A DNA stretch of 64,000 nucleotides from Nitrospirillum amazonense (GTDB lineage: Bacteria > Pseudomonadota > Alphaproteobacteria > Azospirillales > Azospirillaceae), in contig NZ_VITV01000002.1 of the NCBI RefSeq assembly GCF_007828035.1, positions 124,001 to 188,000 of the forward strand, read 5' to 3'. The position numbers and the translations under genes are program-made. This document shows, piece after piece, positions 1 through 9,044 of this stretch. The notes beneath the pieces were generated by a model. The model searched no databases. It saw only the letters and a program-made list of their open reading frames with translations, and was not told the DNA's origin. Numbering within the stretch: the stretch's first letter is position 1; each line of letters begins with the position of its first letter.

Positions 1-4
1 GGGT

Positions 5-580
5 TCATTTCACTCTCCTGAAAATTCCAGCGCCGAAAACGGGGCGATGGATGGTGGCGCCGCCCTTCGCAGCCTCCTGCGCGGGGGCGCCCTCCATCTT
101 CTGCAACAGCTTTTCCCGCGCCCGGGCCAGGCGGGACATGACGGTGCCGATGGGGATGTCCAGAACCCGCGCGGCCTCGGCATAGGTCAGGTCTTCCACC
201 GATACCAGCAACAGCACGCTGCGCTGGTCCTCCGGCAGGCTTTGCAGGGCCTGTATCACATCGGCGTGGTGCAGCGCGTCCTCCTGCGTCGCCGGCCGGG
301 CGATCATGGCCTCGTCCACACCGTCGTCCAGGGTGACATGGCTGCCGCGCCGCCGGTTTTGGCGCATATGGCTGACGGCCAGGTTGTGCAGGATGGTGAA
401 CAGCCAGGTGCGGGCGTCACCGTCCTGCCGCCGCTGGTGCCAGCGGGTGATGGCCCGCTCCAGACAATCCTGCACCAGATCGTCCGCCGTGGCGTGATCC
501 TTCACCAGCGCCCGGGCATAACGGCGCAGTGGAGGAATCAGCGGCTCGACCAGCAGCATCATGTCGTTCATGGCACGCAT
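5..580 (-). CDS. ECF-type RNA polymerase sigma factor
   Basis: A 191-residue sigma-70 family protein of ECF size. Region 2 is visible at about residues 15-80 (ARALVKDHATADDLVQDCLERA, then TWLFTILHNLAVSHMR), and region 4 at about 115-165 (LPEDQRSVLLLVSVEDLTYAEAARVL, then GTVMSRLARAREKL). No region 1 or 3 is present. It is the last gene of the catalase-cytochrome b561-sigma operon, 21 bp after the cytochrome gene. A second ATG three codons inside (MNDMM) is an equally good start. No anti-sigma gene is visible, but the window ends 4 bp past the stop codon, so one could lie outside. It probably directs an oxidative-stress regulon that includes its own operon. Confidence 0.9.
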   Translation of the reverse strand: MRAMNDMMLLVEPLIPPLRRYARALVKDHATADDLVQDCLERAITRWHQRRQDGDARTWLFTILHNLAVSHMRQNRRRGSHVTLDDGVDEAMIARPATQEDALHHADVIQALQSLPEDQRSVLLLVSVEDLTYAEAARVLDIPIGTVMSRLARAREKLLQKMEGAPAQEAAKGGATIHRPVFGAGIFRRVK

Positions 581-601
581 CCCTCGGTCCGGGGTCCACC
601 G

Positions 602-1141
602 TCAGCGACGGGTGCGCCAGGCCGCCATGCTCTGGAACACGCCATCCTTGAAAATGAGGCCATGCATCAGGGCGGCGGACAAGTGGGCGATCACCGTGAG
701 GAACAAAGCGTACGCCAGATAGGTGTGCAGGTGGCGCAGGGATGCGTACAGCCCCCTGTCCGGCGACAGCAGCGGCGGGAGGTGCACAGCACCCCAGACG
801 GTGATGGGGTAGCCGCCGGCCGACAGCATGGACCAGCCCACCAGCGGCAGGGCGATCATCAAGGCGTACAGCACCAGGTGTGACAGGTGGGCGACGGCCT
901 TCTGCGGCGCCGGCATGTCCGCCGGCAGCGGCGGCGTGCCCTTGGCGGCACGCACGGCCAGGCGGATCAGCACCAGCAGCAGCAGGGTGACGCCCACCGA
1001 CTTGTGCAGCGGCACCAGCCAGTCGTGGCTGGCCCCGACGGTGGAGACCATGCCCACGCCGATGAACAGCATGGCGATGATCAGAACGGCCATCAGCCAA
1101 TGCAGCAGCCGGGCGGCGCCGCTGAACGTGGTCGATTTCAT
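602..1141 (-). CDS. Cytochrome b561-type membrane protein
   Basis: A 179-residue integral membrane protein with four predicted hydrophobic segments. Candidate haem-ligand histidines are in RLLHWLM near residue 14, VPLHKSVG near 45, and RHLHTYLAY plus VIAHLSAALMHG in the C-terminal half. This matches the di-haem cytochrome b561/YceJ family, which moves electrons from the quinone pool or to periplasmic acceptors. Its start overlaps the stop of the upstream peroxidase gene by 4 bp (ATGA), so the two are translationally coupled. By context it may donate electrons to that peroxidase; this is inference. Confidence 0.88.
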   Translation of the reverse strand: MKSTTFSGAARLLHWLMAVLIIAMLFIGVGMVSTVGASHDWLVPLHKSVGVTLLLLVLIRLAVRAAKGTPPLPADMPAPQKAVAHLSHLVLYALMIALPLVGWSMLSAGGYPITVWGAVHLPPLLSPDRGLYASLRHLHTYLAYALFLTVIAHLSAALMHGLIFKDGVFQSMAAWRTRR

Positions 1142-2265
1142 TGCGCGGACTCCTTGGCGGCGGGCTGGCTGGAAGCGGGGGCGGGGAAGGCCTTGTCGGC
1201 CGCCAGCGCGCTGGCAGCCGCGGGTTCACCTGTGCGGCGGGTGTAGCCCACGGCGTAGACGGAGGAACGCGCGGCCAGCAGCGGATCGTCGGAGGGCGAC
1301 ACGCCGGCGGGCAGGATGGTGGGGTCGAAGTTCACGTCGCGACAGGGGCCGTCATCCTCGGCCACCGCGCGGTCGATGGTCAGCGTGCCGACCTCCACCC
1401 GCTGCCGGTCGTCCGGCCAGGGCTTAGTGGCGTCGTCGGTGGGATCGCCGGCGTTGGGCAGGATGACGGACAGATGCCAAACCAGCGTGCCCTGGGCGAG
1501 GCGGCCCGCGACCTCATCGAACAGGAAGTCGCGCGGCCGGTCGGCCAGCGTCGCCTTGTCCAGCTCCTCGAACGGCGCCTCGGGGGTGAAGATCCAGCGC
1601 ACCACCCGGGTCTGGCCCCGGTCGTTGGTGAAGCGGAAGGCGTTGACGCTGTTGTAGTTGGCGTTGGCGAAACTGCTGGGCAGGGGCGCCTTGGCCATAT
1701 AGTCGGCAAAGGCCTTGGTTTCCGGATGCTGCGCCATGTAGGCCTGCACCTTGGCCGGATCTGGCTTACCCGTTGCGGGGTCGGGCGTGGTCGCCAGCTG
1801 GAAGTCGAGGAATGCCTGCGGTGTGGCCACGGGGAACACGGGCACGTGGTTCAGCGCCATGCGCCATTGTTCGCCCTGCGGCAGGTCGAACTTCAGTGCC
1901 AGGCTGTGGAAGGTGACGCGGCCGTCACCGGCGTTGGGCACGCCGCCGGCCAGCGAGAAGCGGCCGATGACCGGGGTGGTGGCCTGGCGGAACAGGCTGG
2001 CCTTGCTGAGGGCCAGGCCCTGGCCGTTGCCGTCGAAATGGCCGACCACGCATAGCCCCTTGGCATGGGCGCGACGGAAGCCGTCATGTTTGCCGTCATG
2101 GCCCTCCAGCGCGTTCACGATCTGGGCCGGCTGCAGCCGGCCGGGCGACAGCCAGCCGCCGGCATAGGCGAAGGCGGCGGTGGCCCCGCCCGCGACGGCG
2201 GCGATGGCCAGCAGCGACACCAGGCTGCGGCGGCTGAGGATGTCCTGAACTCGATAGCCAGGCAT
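1138..2265 (-). CDS. Catalase-family haem peroxidase (SrpA-like)
   Basis: A 375-residue catalase-related peroxidase, shorter than the roughly 480-residue classical catalases. An N-terminal hydrophobic stretch (residues 15-38) looks like a signal peptide or anchor, so the enzyme is probably periplasmic or membrane-attached. The distal His lies in FRRAHAKG near residue 64, and the proximal haem Tyr in RSSVYAVGYTRR near 335. It should reduce H2O2 or organic peroxides with an external donor rather than act mainly as a catalase. It is the first gene of the operon, 58 bp downstream of an ECF-type promoter. The C-terminal 30 residues are Ala/Pro-rich and probably flexible. Confidence 0.88.
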   Translation of the reverse strand: MPGYRVQDILSRRSLVSLLAIAAVAGGATAAFAYAGGWLSPGRLQPAQIVNALEGHDGKHDGFRRAHAKGLCVVGHFDGNGQGLALSKASLFRQATTPVIGRFSLAGGVPNAGDGRVTFHSLALKFDLPQGEQWRMALNHVPVFPVATPQAFLDFQLATTPDPATGKPDPAKVQAYMAQHPETKAFADYMAKAPLPSSFANANYNSVNAFRFTNDRGQTRVVRWIFTPEAPFEELDKATLADRPRDFLFDEVAGRLAQGTLVWHLSVILPNAGDPTDDATKPWPDDRQRVEVGTLTIDRAVAEDDGPCRDVNFDPTILPAGVSPSDDPLLAARSSVYAVGYTRRTGEPAAASALAADKAFPAPASSQPAAKESAQ

Positions 2266-2322
2266 GGGCGGGGTCCCTTTCGGCCTTGGAAACGGGCCCC
2301 CAAGGGGGCCGCACCCCCCATT

Positions 2323-2347
2323 GACGCCGCCGCCGGCGGATTATTCC
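2323..2347 (-). promoter_or_regulatory. ECF-type promoter, GGAAT-N16-CGTC
   Basis: On the minus strand GGAAT (2343-2347) and CGTC (2323-2326) are separated by exactly 16 bp, the usual ECF sigma -35/-10 arrangement (GGAA-type and CGTC-type elements). It lies about 58 bp before the peroxidase ATG, in the only gap upstream of the operon. Because the operon ends with an ECF sigma gene, this is a good candidate for autoregulation. Confidence 0.6.
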
Positions 2348-2380
2348 AGACGGGGCGAAATTTTTTCTATTGAAGCGACG

Positions 2381-3580
2381 TCAATGCGCGAAGCCGGGGC
2401 AAGCGTCGTCGTCCTGCACGCCATCCGCCTGCGTGCCGCCCTTGTCCGTGGCGGCGGCGATGGCGGTCAGGCTGAGGGCGCAGACGGCCAGGCCTGCGCC
2501 CAGCCAGGGCAAATTCCCGTAGGCTACGCCATGGTCGATGGCGATGCCGCCGAACCAGGCGCCGAGCGCGTTGCCCATGTTGAAGGCGCCCTGATTCAGG
2601 GTGGAGGCGAGGTTGGGCGCGCCGCGCGCCTGGTCCACCACCCGCATCTGCAAGGGGGAGCCGACGGAGAAGGCGGCGATGCCCCAGAGCACCAGCGTGG
2701 GCACGACGCCCAGGGGCGTGGCGCTGGTCCATACCAAGGCCACCAGGATCAGGGTGATGATGCCGAAGGTGGTCATGACCACGGGCATCATCTTCCAGTC
2801 GGCCAGGCGCCCACCCACCAGGTTGCCCACCGTCAACCCCACGCCGAATAACAGCAGGACGTAGGTGACCTGATCGGGGGTGAAGCCGGTGACACGCTCC
2901 AGCAGCGGGGTGATGTAGGTTAGCACGCTGAACAGGCTGGCGGAGGAGATGACGCTGATCATCATGGCCATGGCGACCTGGGGGCGGCCCAGCACGCGGA
3001 ACTCGCCCAGCAGGCTGCCGCCGCTGCTGCCCGGCAAGCCGCGCGGCAGCCACAGGGTCAGGGCGGCGGCGGCGATGACGCCAATGGCGACCACGGCCCA
3101 GAAGGTGGCGCGCCAGCCCAGCTCATGCCCCAGCGCCGTACCCAGGGGCACGCCCAGCACGTTGGCCAGCGTCAGGCCGGAAAACATCAGGGATATGGCC
3201 TGGCCCCGCTTGTGCCGCGGCACTAGGCCAGCCGCCACCACGGCGCCAATGCCGAAGAAGGTGCCGTGCGACAGGGCGGTGACGATGCGCGCCGCCATCA
3301 GCAGCCCGTACGTGGGCGCCACCGCGCAGCAGAAGTTGCCGAAGATGAAGATGCCCATCAGACCGATCAGCGCGCTTTTGCGCGGCAGCCGCGCGGTCGA
3401 TACCGCCAGGATGGGGGCGCCCACCACCACGCTCAAGGCATAGGCGGTGACCAGCATGCCGGCCTGCGGGATGGTGACGCGCAGATCCTGCGCCAGATCC
3501 GGCAGCATGCCCATGATCACAAACTCGGTCGTGCCAATACCGAAGGAGGCGATGGCGAGGGCGAGCAGGGGCAATGGCAC
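2381..3580 (-). CDS. MFS efflux transporter (AraJ/DHA1-like)
   Basis: A protein of about 399 residues with the 12-helix pattern of the major facilitator superfamily drug:H+ antiporter 1 group. The N-terminal helix reads FGIGTTEFVIMG, as in AraJ/YdhP-type exporters. The loop 2-3 motif is AVSTARLPRKSALIG, and the motif C-like stretch is GLTLANVLGVPLGTALG. I prefer the GTG at 3580 because GGAG lies 8 nt ahead of it; an in-frame GTG at 3589 is also open. It is likely a sugar or drug exporter of the inner membrane, with substrate unknown. It shares an orientation with the peroxidase operon but is separated from it by a promoter. Confidence 0.85.
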   Translation of the reverse strand: MPLPLLALAIASFGIGTTEFVIMGMLPDLAQDLRVTIPQAGMLVTAYALSVVVGAPILAVSTARLPRKSALIGLMGIFIFGNFCCAVAPTYGLLMAARIVTALSHGTFFGIGAVVAAGLVPRHKRGQAISLMFSGLTLANVLGVPLGTALGHELGWRATFWAVVAIGVIAAAALTLWLPRGLPGSSGGSLLGEFRVLGRPQVAMAMMISVISSASLFSVLTYITPLLERVTGFTPDQVTYVLLLFGVGLTVGNLVGGRLADWKMMPVVMTTFGIITLILVALVWTSATPLGVVPTLVLWGIAAFSVGSPLQMRVVDQARGAPNLASTLNQGAFNMGNALGAWFGGIAIDHGVAYGNLPWLGAGLAVCALSLTAIAAATDKGGTQADGVQDDDACPGFAH

Positions 3581-3716
3581 TGGAATCACTCCGGAATCGG
3601 CGACGCTGTCGGGGATGCCCTTAGCATCGCCGAAAATAGGTAAGCGCTGTCATGCTGCGTTGCAGCAGGAGGCATGACGCTACGGGATGGCGGTCCGGGA
3701 ACTTTGTGAAGGTCGC

Positions 3717-4451
3717 TTATTCGGGCGCGCGCAGCCAGCGCTCGGCCGCCGCCGCCGCCCGTTCCGCATAGCCGGGCTGGTCCGGGCCCAGCAGGGGCAG
3801 GCCCCATTCCGCCACCACGCGGGCGATGCCGGCCGCGTCCACGGGCAGGCCCAGTTCCTTCAGGCGCCAGGCCATGTTCATCTCCTGGCCCCAGAAATAG
3901 ATCCGGGTGGCGCCGGTGTTGGCGGCCATGGTCCGCACCTGGGCCTCACGGTCCAGGCCGTGCAGCGGCAGCCAGATGTCGGCCAGCAGGGTGTCGAAGG
4001 GCTGGTCGTCCACCGGCGTCCAGGTGTAGGCGTCGCCCTGGTGGATGGTGATCTTGGCGGCGGCCTCGGGCGGCAACTGGCGGAAGATGCCCGACTGTTC
4101 CACCGCCGCCAGCACTTCCGGATCGAACTCCACCACGGTGACGGCGGTGACGGCGGGGTTCAGGGCGGCGTTGGCCACGGCCCAGCCCATGCCCATGCCC
4201 ATCACCACCGTACGACCACTGGCCAGCTGACAGCCGATCTCCTGGCTTTCCGTTTCCATGGGCGTCATCGACATCCAGGCGCGGGTGTTGCCGCTGTCGT
4301 GGCGGATCAGCGCCGCCATGTTTTCCACCATGCGCGGCCCGGACCAATAGCCGGGGCAGATGACCAGGGCCGCCAGCCGCATCTCCCACCGTTCCCCCAT
4401 GAAGGGCTGGTAGGTGGGGTAGAACAGGGGGAAGGCGGCGGTGTCGGGCAT
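3717..4451 (-). CDS. Spermidine synthase-like/SAM methyltransferase-fold protein
   Basis: A 244-residue cytoplasmic protein. A glycine-rich loop (VVMGMGMGWAVANAAL, about residues 82-97) followed by VTVVEFDPEVL resembles motifs I and II of class I SAM-dependent methyltransferases and spermidine synthases. A later DTLLADIWLPL resembles the motif IV acidic strand. The ATG at 4451 is favoured because GGAG sits 6 nt upstream, and the longer open frame runs back through the clpP terminator. No substrate can be named, and it could be a catalytically altered member. Confidence 0.6.
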   Translation of the reverse strand: MPDTAAFPLFYPTYQPFMGERWEMRLAALVICPGYWSGPRMVENMAALIRHDSGNTRAWMSMTPMETESQEIGCQLASGRTVVMGMGMGWAVANAALNPAVTAVTVVEFDPEVLAAVEQSGIFRQLPPEAAAKITIHQGDAYTWTPVDDQPFDTLLADIWLPLHGLDREAQVRTMAANTGATRIYFWGQEMNMAWRLKELGLPVDAAGIARVVAEWGLPLLGPDQPGYAERAAAAAERWLRAPE

Positions 4452-4488
4452 GCGGAACTCCGGACCAGAAGGGGCGATCGGGGCCAAG

Positions 4489-4521
4489 AAAAAAGCCGCC
4501 GGCGCCGGGGGCGCGGGCGGC
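4489..4521 (-). terminator. Rho-independent terminator of clpP
   Basis: On the minus strand a GC-rich stem of about 12 pairs with one mismatch (GCCGCCCGCGCC against GGCGCCGGCGGC) is followed by six T residues. It lies 45 bp after the clpP stop. Confidence 0.8.
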
Positions 4522-4565
4522 TTTGATCGACGTATCAAGGCATCGGGTCTCTGAAGCTCAAGGGT

Positions 4566-5201
4566 TTACTTCAGGTCGTCGGCCTTGCTGATGATGTGGG
4601 TGACGATGCCGTAATCCTTGGCCTCTTCCGCCGACATCCAGAAGTTACGGTCCGTGTCCTGCTCGATCTTCTCAAGCGGCTGGCCGGTCTCACGGGCGAT
4701 GATGCTGTTCAGACGCTTGCGCATCTTCACGATCTCGCGCGCCTCGATGGCGATGTCGGTGGCCTGGCCGCCGGTGCCGCCCATCGGCTGATGGATCAGG
4801 AAGCGGGTGTTGGGCAGGCAGTAGCGGTTTTCCTTGGCCGCACCCAGGAAGATGTGCGCGCCGGCGCTGGCCACCCAGCCGGTGCCCAGGACCAGGACGC
4901 GCGGGCGGATAAACTGCAGCACGTCGTGGATGCTGTCGCCGCTTTCGACATGGCCGCCTTGGGAGTTGATCACCAGGCGGATGGGGTCGTCGCTCTCGGC
5001 CGCCATGGCGAGCAGCTGGGCGACCGTGCTCTCGGCGATCTTCTGGTTGATCTCACCGAAAAGCAGGATGGTGCGGCTCTTGAACAGGCTTTGGGCCACG
5101 GGGGAGAAGGGCGCGCCTTTGGACTTCTCCTCCTTGCCGCCTTCCGGAGCGGACTCGGGGGCGTCGGGTTCTTCGTCGTCGAAGCGGATCGGCAGGGTCA
5201 C
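4566..5201 (-). CDS. clpP: ATP-dependent Clp protease proteolytic subunit
   Basis: The serine peptidase core of the Clp degradation machine, acting as tetradecameric rings with ClpA/ClpX. The catalytic Ser is in GWVASAGAH, the His in FLIHQPMGG, and the Asp in DTDRNFWMS. A GTG start at 5201 gives 211 residues, close to the family norm; AAGGAG lies 6 nt upstream of it. The longer frame, up to 5321, adds 40 residues with no family resemblance. Residues 8-32 form an acidic, Pro/Glu/Lys-rich tail absent from E. coli ClpP. It is a single gene with its own terminator. No clpX follows, so this may be a second, non-housekeeping ClpP paralogue. Confidence 0.92.
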   Translation of the reverse strand: MTLPIRFDDEEPDAPESAPEGGKEEKSKGAPFSPVAQSLFKSRTILLFGEINQKIAESTVAQLLAMAAESDDPIRLVINSQGGHVESGDSIHDVLQFIRPRVLVLGTGWVASAGAHIFLGAAKENRYCLPNTRFLIHQPMGGTGGQATDIAIEAREIVKMRKRLNSIIARETGQPLEKIEQDTDRNFWMSAEEAKDYGIVTHIISKADDLK

Positions 5202-5411
5202 CAGGATCTCCTTGGGAACGAACAAGGCGGGGGCCAGACCGGCGGCCCATCCGCGCACCCTTATCAGGTAGCGGGATTCGCCGCCCCATTCAACCCGCCC
5301 GTGACAGAAGGCTTTTACCATGATCGGCTACCCCGGCCGGTCTAGCAAGGGTGGCGCGCCGCTCTCGGCATCGGTAAAGGTTAAGGCCGCATCGGCTGGA
5401 GACGGGATCAC

Positions 5412-6221
5412 ATGATGGGGCAGGGGCCGGCACCCTTCCTGGAATTGCAGGGCGTGACCAAGCGCTATCCCAACGGGACGCTGGCGCTGACCGACATCTC
5501 GCTGGCGGTGGGCGCGGGGGAGTTCCTGGCCATCGTCGGCGCCAGCGGCTGCGGCAAGAGCACCATCCTGCGCCATGTCGCCGGCCTGGTGGCACCCACG
5601 TCCGGCCGCATCGCCTGGGCCCAGCCGGCCGCCACCGGCGGTATCGGCCCAGGTGGGATAGGCATGGTCTTTCAAGAGCCGACACTCATGCCCTGGGCCC
5701 GCATCCAGGACAATGTCCGCCTGCCGCTGGACCTGGCCAAGGTGCCGCGCGCCGAAGCCGACGCCCGCGTCAGCGCCCTGCTGGCCCAGGTGGGGTTGGC
5801 CGATTTCGCCCGGGCCTATCCGCGTGAGCTGTCGGGCGGCATGAAGATGCGCGCCTCCATCGCCCGCGCCCTGGTCACCCGGCCGCGCCTGCTGCTGATG
5901 GATGAGCCGTTCGCGGCGTTGGATGAGATCACGCGGCAGAAGCTGAACGACGACCTGCTCGCCCTGTGGCGGGAGCAGCGCTTCACCGCCATGTTCGTGA
6001 CCCACAGCGTCTATGAGGGCGTGTACCTGGCCAATCGCGCCATCGTCATGGCCCCCCGGCCGGGACGCATCCATGCCGACATCCCGCTGGATCTGCCCTA
6101 TCCCCGGGACGAGGCCCTGCGCACCGACGCCCGATACGCCGCCGCGTGCCGCACGGTTTCCTTGGCTCTGGCGGAGGCTATGCGGCCACCGGGGCGGCCA
6201 TCGGGGGAGAGTGCGGCATGA
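5412..6221 (+). CDS. ABC transporter ATP-binding protein (nitrate/sulfonate/taurine type)
   Basis: A 269-residue ATPase of the SsuB/TauB/NrtD group. Walker A is GASGCGKST near residue 44, the Q-loop is VFQEPTLMPW, the signature is LSGGMKMR, Walker B is LLLMDEPFAALD, and the switch His is in FVTHSVYEGVYL. It energises uptake through the permease whose ATG overlaps this stop codon by 4 bp. The substrate is unknown because no periplasmic binding protein is encoded nearby. Candidates from the family are sulfonates, nitrate, taurine and pyrimidine precursors. Confidence 0.88.
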   Translation: MMGQGPAPFLELQGVTKRYPNGTLALTDISLAVGAGEFLAIVGASGCGKSTILRHVAGLVAPTSGRIAWAQPAATGGIGPGGIGMVFQEPTLMPWARIQDNVRLPLDLAKVPRAEADARVSALLAQVGLADFARAYPRELSGGMKMRASIARALVTRPRLLLMDEPFAALDEITRQKLNDDLLALWREQRFTAMFVTHSVYEGVYLANRAIVMAPRPGRIHADIPLDLPYPRDEALRTDARYAAACRTVSLALAEAMRPPGRPSGESAA

Positions 6222-6997
6222 ACACGGTGCGTCGCGTGGCCCCCGTCATCCTGGGCGGGATCGTCCTGGCGGCTTGGGAGGGACTGGTGCGCCTGTTGGC
6301 CATCCCCGCCTTCGTCCTGCCGCCGCCCAGCGCGGTGGTGGCGGCGCTGCTGGCCGATCCCAACACGTTGGGCCTGTCGCTGTGGTTCACGCTGACCGTG
6401 ACCCTACAGGCCTTCGCCCTGGCGGTGGTGGGCGGGGTGGCGCTGGCCATTCTGTTCACCCGGTCGCCGCTGCTGGCCTCCGCCCTCTATCCCTACGCCG
6501 TCATCCTGCAGGTGACACCGGTGATGGCCATCGCGCCGTTGCTGCTGGTCTGGGTGGGGTATGAGCGGGTGGACCTGGCGCAGCTGATCCTGGCCTGGAT
6601 CGTCGCCTTCTTCCCCATCCTGGGCAACACCACCCTGGGCCTGCGCTCCGCCGACGCGGGCTTGCGCGACCTGTTCCGGCTGTACGGCGCCAGCAAGTGG
6701 CAAGTGCTGTGGCGGCTGGAGCTGCCCTCGTCCTTGCCCTACCTGCTGGCCGGCATGAAGATCTCGGGCGGGCTGGCGCTGATCGGCGCCGTGGTGGCGG
6801 AGTTCGTGGCGGGGTCGGGGACGGGTAGCGGCCTGGCCTGGCGCATCGTTGATGCCAGCAACCGCCTGAACACGCCCCGCATGTTCGCGGCCCTGGCGCT
6901 GCTTTCCCTGCTGGGCATCACCATCTTCGCGCTGCTGTCTCTGGTGCAGCGCCTGGCGCTCCGGCGGTGGCACGACAGCGAGGCAAGCCGCTCGTGA
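6218..6997 (+). CDS. ABC transporter permease (SsuC/ThiX type)
   Basis: A 259-residue inner-membrane permease with about six hydrophobic helices. It carries the BPD_transp_1 EAA-like loop, here LRDLFRLYGASKWQVLWRL near residue 145, which contacts the ATPase. The start is the ATG of the ATGA overlap with the ATPase gene; a longer in-frame extension back to 6146 would overlap that gene by 25 codons and is unlikely. A hairpin follows at 7006-7030. Confidence 0.87.
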   Translation: MNTVRRVAPVILGGIVLAAWEGLVRLLAIPAFVLPPPSAVVAALLADPNTLGLSLWFTLTVTLQAFALAVVGGVALAILFTRSPLLASALYPYAVILQVTPVMAIAPLLLVWVGYERVDLAQLILAWIVAFFPILGNTTLGLRSADAGLRDLFRLYGASKWQVLWRLELPSSLPYLLAGMKISGGLALIGAVVAEFVAGSGTGSGLAWRIVDASNRLNTPRMFAALALLSLLGITIFALLSLVQRLALRRWHDSEASRS

Positions 6998-7005
6998 TGT
7001 ACCAA

Positions 7006-7030
7006 GGGCATGAGGAGGAGCCTCATGCCC
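7006..7030 (+). terminator. Hairpin after the ABC importer genes
   Basis: The inverted repeat GGGCATGAGG / CCTCATGCCC has a 5-nt loop and starts 8 bp after the permease stop. There is no clear T-run, so it is a weak terminator or an RNA-stability stem. Confidence 0.45.
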
Positions 7031-7159
7031 TGGTAGGCCACGGCCCTGTTTACGTAAATGGGGGGCCGCCGGAGCGTTTTGGGGAGCGTAGCGGACTGAA
7101 ACGCGAGGATAAGCCCAAGGGCGCGGATGCGCCCGCCCGGCGTCTGAGGGTCTGCTGAC

Positions 7160-7675
7160 CTACTTGTCGTAGTTCAGCAGCGACAGCACCGGCACATCCA
7201 GCTTCTTGCGGCCTTCCAGGAAGTCCAGCTCGATCAGGAAGGCGGCGGCGCGCACGTCGGCGCCGACGTCGCGCAACAGCTTGATGGCGGCGGTCATGGT
7301 GCCGCCGGTGGCCAGCAGGTCGTCCACCACCACCACGCGCTGGCCGGGTTTCACCAGGTCGGCCTGGATCTCCACCGTGTCGCTGCCGTACTCCAGATCA
7401 TAGGAGTGGCGCACCACGTCGCCCGGCAGCTTGCCCTTCTTGCGCACCATGGCGAAGCCCAGGCCCAACTTCAGCGCCAGGGGGGCGGCCATCAGGAAGC
7501 CGCGGGACTCGATGCCCACGATGAAATCGATGCCCGTTTCCTGGATCAGTCGGGCCATGCGGCCCATGGCGACGGCCCAGGCGTCGGCGTGCGCCAGCAG
7601 CGGCGAGATGTCGTAGAACAGGATGCCGGGCTTGGGATAGTCCGGGACGCCGCGGATGTGGCTCTTCAGGTCCAT
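7160..7675 (-). CDS. apt: Adenine phosphoribosyltransferase
   Basis: A 171-residue purine-salvage enzyme making AMP from adenine and PRPP. The PRPP-binding motif [14 protein letters not shown] is near residues 115-128, and the family N-terminus [20 protein letters not shown] is present. GIESRGFL is also typical. The ATG at 7675 gives the usual length; the open frame upstream of it has no family similarity. It is transcribed away from the Mla operon and appears monocistronic. Confidence 0.95.
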   Translation of the reverse strand: MDLKSHIRGVPDYPKPGILFYDISPLLAHADAWAVAMGRMARLIQETGIDFIVGIESRGFLMAAPLALKLGLGFAMVRKKGKLPGDVVRHSYDLEYGSDTVEIQADLVKPGQRVVVVDDLLATGGTMTAAIKLLRDVGADVRAAAFLIELDFLEGRKKLDVPVLSLLNYDK

Positions 7676-7895
7676 GGGGAAAGGCCTCGGGGGAAACGGA
7701 AACGCCCCGGTCCCGGGGCGCGAAATCATAGGGGAGGCTGGTCCGGCATGCCAGCGCCAAGCCGTGCCGCAACCGCCCAATGGACACCTCGCGGCCGCTG
7801 CTGTTGACCCGCAGCGGGCCTTTCTGTCAAGTGAAGGACGAGCAAGGCCGCCCGGCGCCCCCGTCAGGAGGGGGCGGGGACGGCGAAGGGGCGAG

Positions 7896-9035
7896 ATGGC
7901 GGCGGCAGGCAGCGGCGTGATCAAGACGGCATGGGACGGCGACCATTGGTTGCTGGCCGCACTGGGCCGTTGGGATCTGGCGGGGGCGGAGCATCTGGAC
8001 ACGGCGCTGACCCGCCTGAAGCCGGAGCGCAAGCCGGGCCAGGTGCTGCTGGACCTGTCCGGCCTGTCGGGCATGGACACCGCCGGCGCCCTGGTGCTGG
8101 ACCGCCTGATCGAGCGCCTGCGGGCGGAGGGGGAGACGGTAGCCGTGGTCGGCGCGACGCCGGCCCAGTGCACCCTGCTGCGCGACGTGCGTCGCGCCGT
8201 GGTGCGCCATCCCGAGGTCACCACGCCGCACCGGCCCTTTCACGACCTGCTGGAGCGGGTGGGCAAGGGTGCCTTCAGCTTGGCGCAGGACGCGTTCCAG
8301 TTGCTGAGCTTCTTCGGGCTGGTGTTCATCACCATCGCCCGCGTAGCCCGTAATCCGCGCCGTTTCCGCTGGACGGCCTTCTTCTTCCACCTGGAACAGG
8401 TGGGCCTGAACGCCCTGCCCATCATCGGCCTGCTGACCTTCCTGATCGGCGTGGTGCTGGCCTATCAGAGTGCTGATCAGCTGCGGCGATTCGGCGCCGA
8501 AATCTTTGTCGTCAACCTGCTGGGCATCGGCATCCTGCGCGAACTGGGGGTGCTGATCACCTCCATCATCGTCGCCGGCCGCTCCGGTTCCGCCTTCACC
8601 GCGCAGATCGGCACCATGAAGGTGAACCAGGAGGTGGACGCCATGCAGGTGCTGGGGCTGGACCCCATCGAGATGCTGGTGCTGCCCCGCCTGGCCGCCC
8701 TGTTCGTGGCCCTGCCGTTGGTCAGCTTCTACGCCGACGTGGTGGGGCTGTTCGGCGGCGCGGTCATGTCCTACGGCACGCTGGACATCACGCTGGGCCA
8801 GTTCCTGCGGCAGTTGCAGGTGGCGGTCAGCCCGACCACCATGCTGGTGGGCCTGATCAAGGCGCCGGTCTTCGCCATGGTCATCTCGCTGGTCGGCTGC
8901 TTCGAGGGCCTGAACGTGACCGGCAGCGCCGAAAGCGTGGGCAAGCTGACCACCCGGTCGGTGGTCGAATCCATCTTCCTGGTGATCGTGCTCGACGCGC
9001 TGTTCTCCATCCTTTTCTCCTATCTCAAGATCTGA
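7896..9035 (+). CDS. mlaE: Mla-type ABC permease with N-terminal STAS domain
   Basis: A 379-residue protein. Residues 1-100 form a STAS-like domain ([21 protein letters not shown]), corresponding to a fused MlaB. From about 120 follows a MlaE/YrbE permease ([28 protein letters not shown], then [24 protein letters not shown]). It forms the inner-membrane core of the phospholipid transport system. The ATG at 7896 has AAGGGG 5 nt upstream; the upstream open frame runs into the apt promoter region. It is the first gene of an operon with mlaF, mlaD and a lipoprotein gene. Confidence 0.92.
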   Translation: MAAAGSGVIKTAWDGDHWLLAALGRWDLAGAEHLDTALTRLKPERKPGQVLLDLSGLSGMDTAGALVLDRLIERLRAEGETVAVVGATPAQCTLLRDVRRAVVRHPEVTTPHRPFHDLLERVGKGAFSLAQDAFQLLSFFGLVFITIARVARNPRRFRWTAFFFHLEQVGLNALPIIGLLTFLIGVVLAYQSADQLRRFGAEIFVVNLLGIGILRELGVLITSIIVAGRSGSAFTAQIGTMKVNQEVDAMQVLGLDPIEMLVLPRLAALFVALPLVSFYADVVGLFGGAVMSYGTLDITLGQFLRQLQVAVSPTTMLVGLIKAPVFAMVISLVGCFEGLNVTGSAESVGKLTTRSVVESIFLVIVLDALFSILFSYLKI

Positions 9036-9044
9036 GGGACGCCG

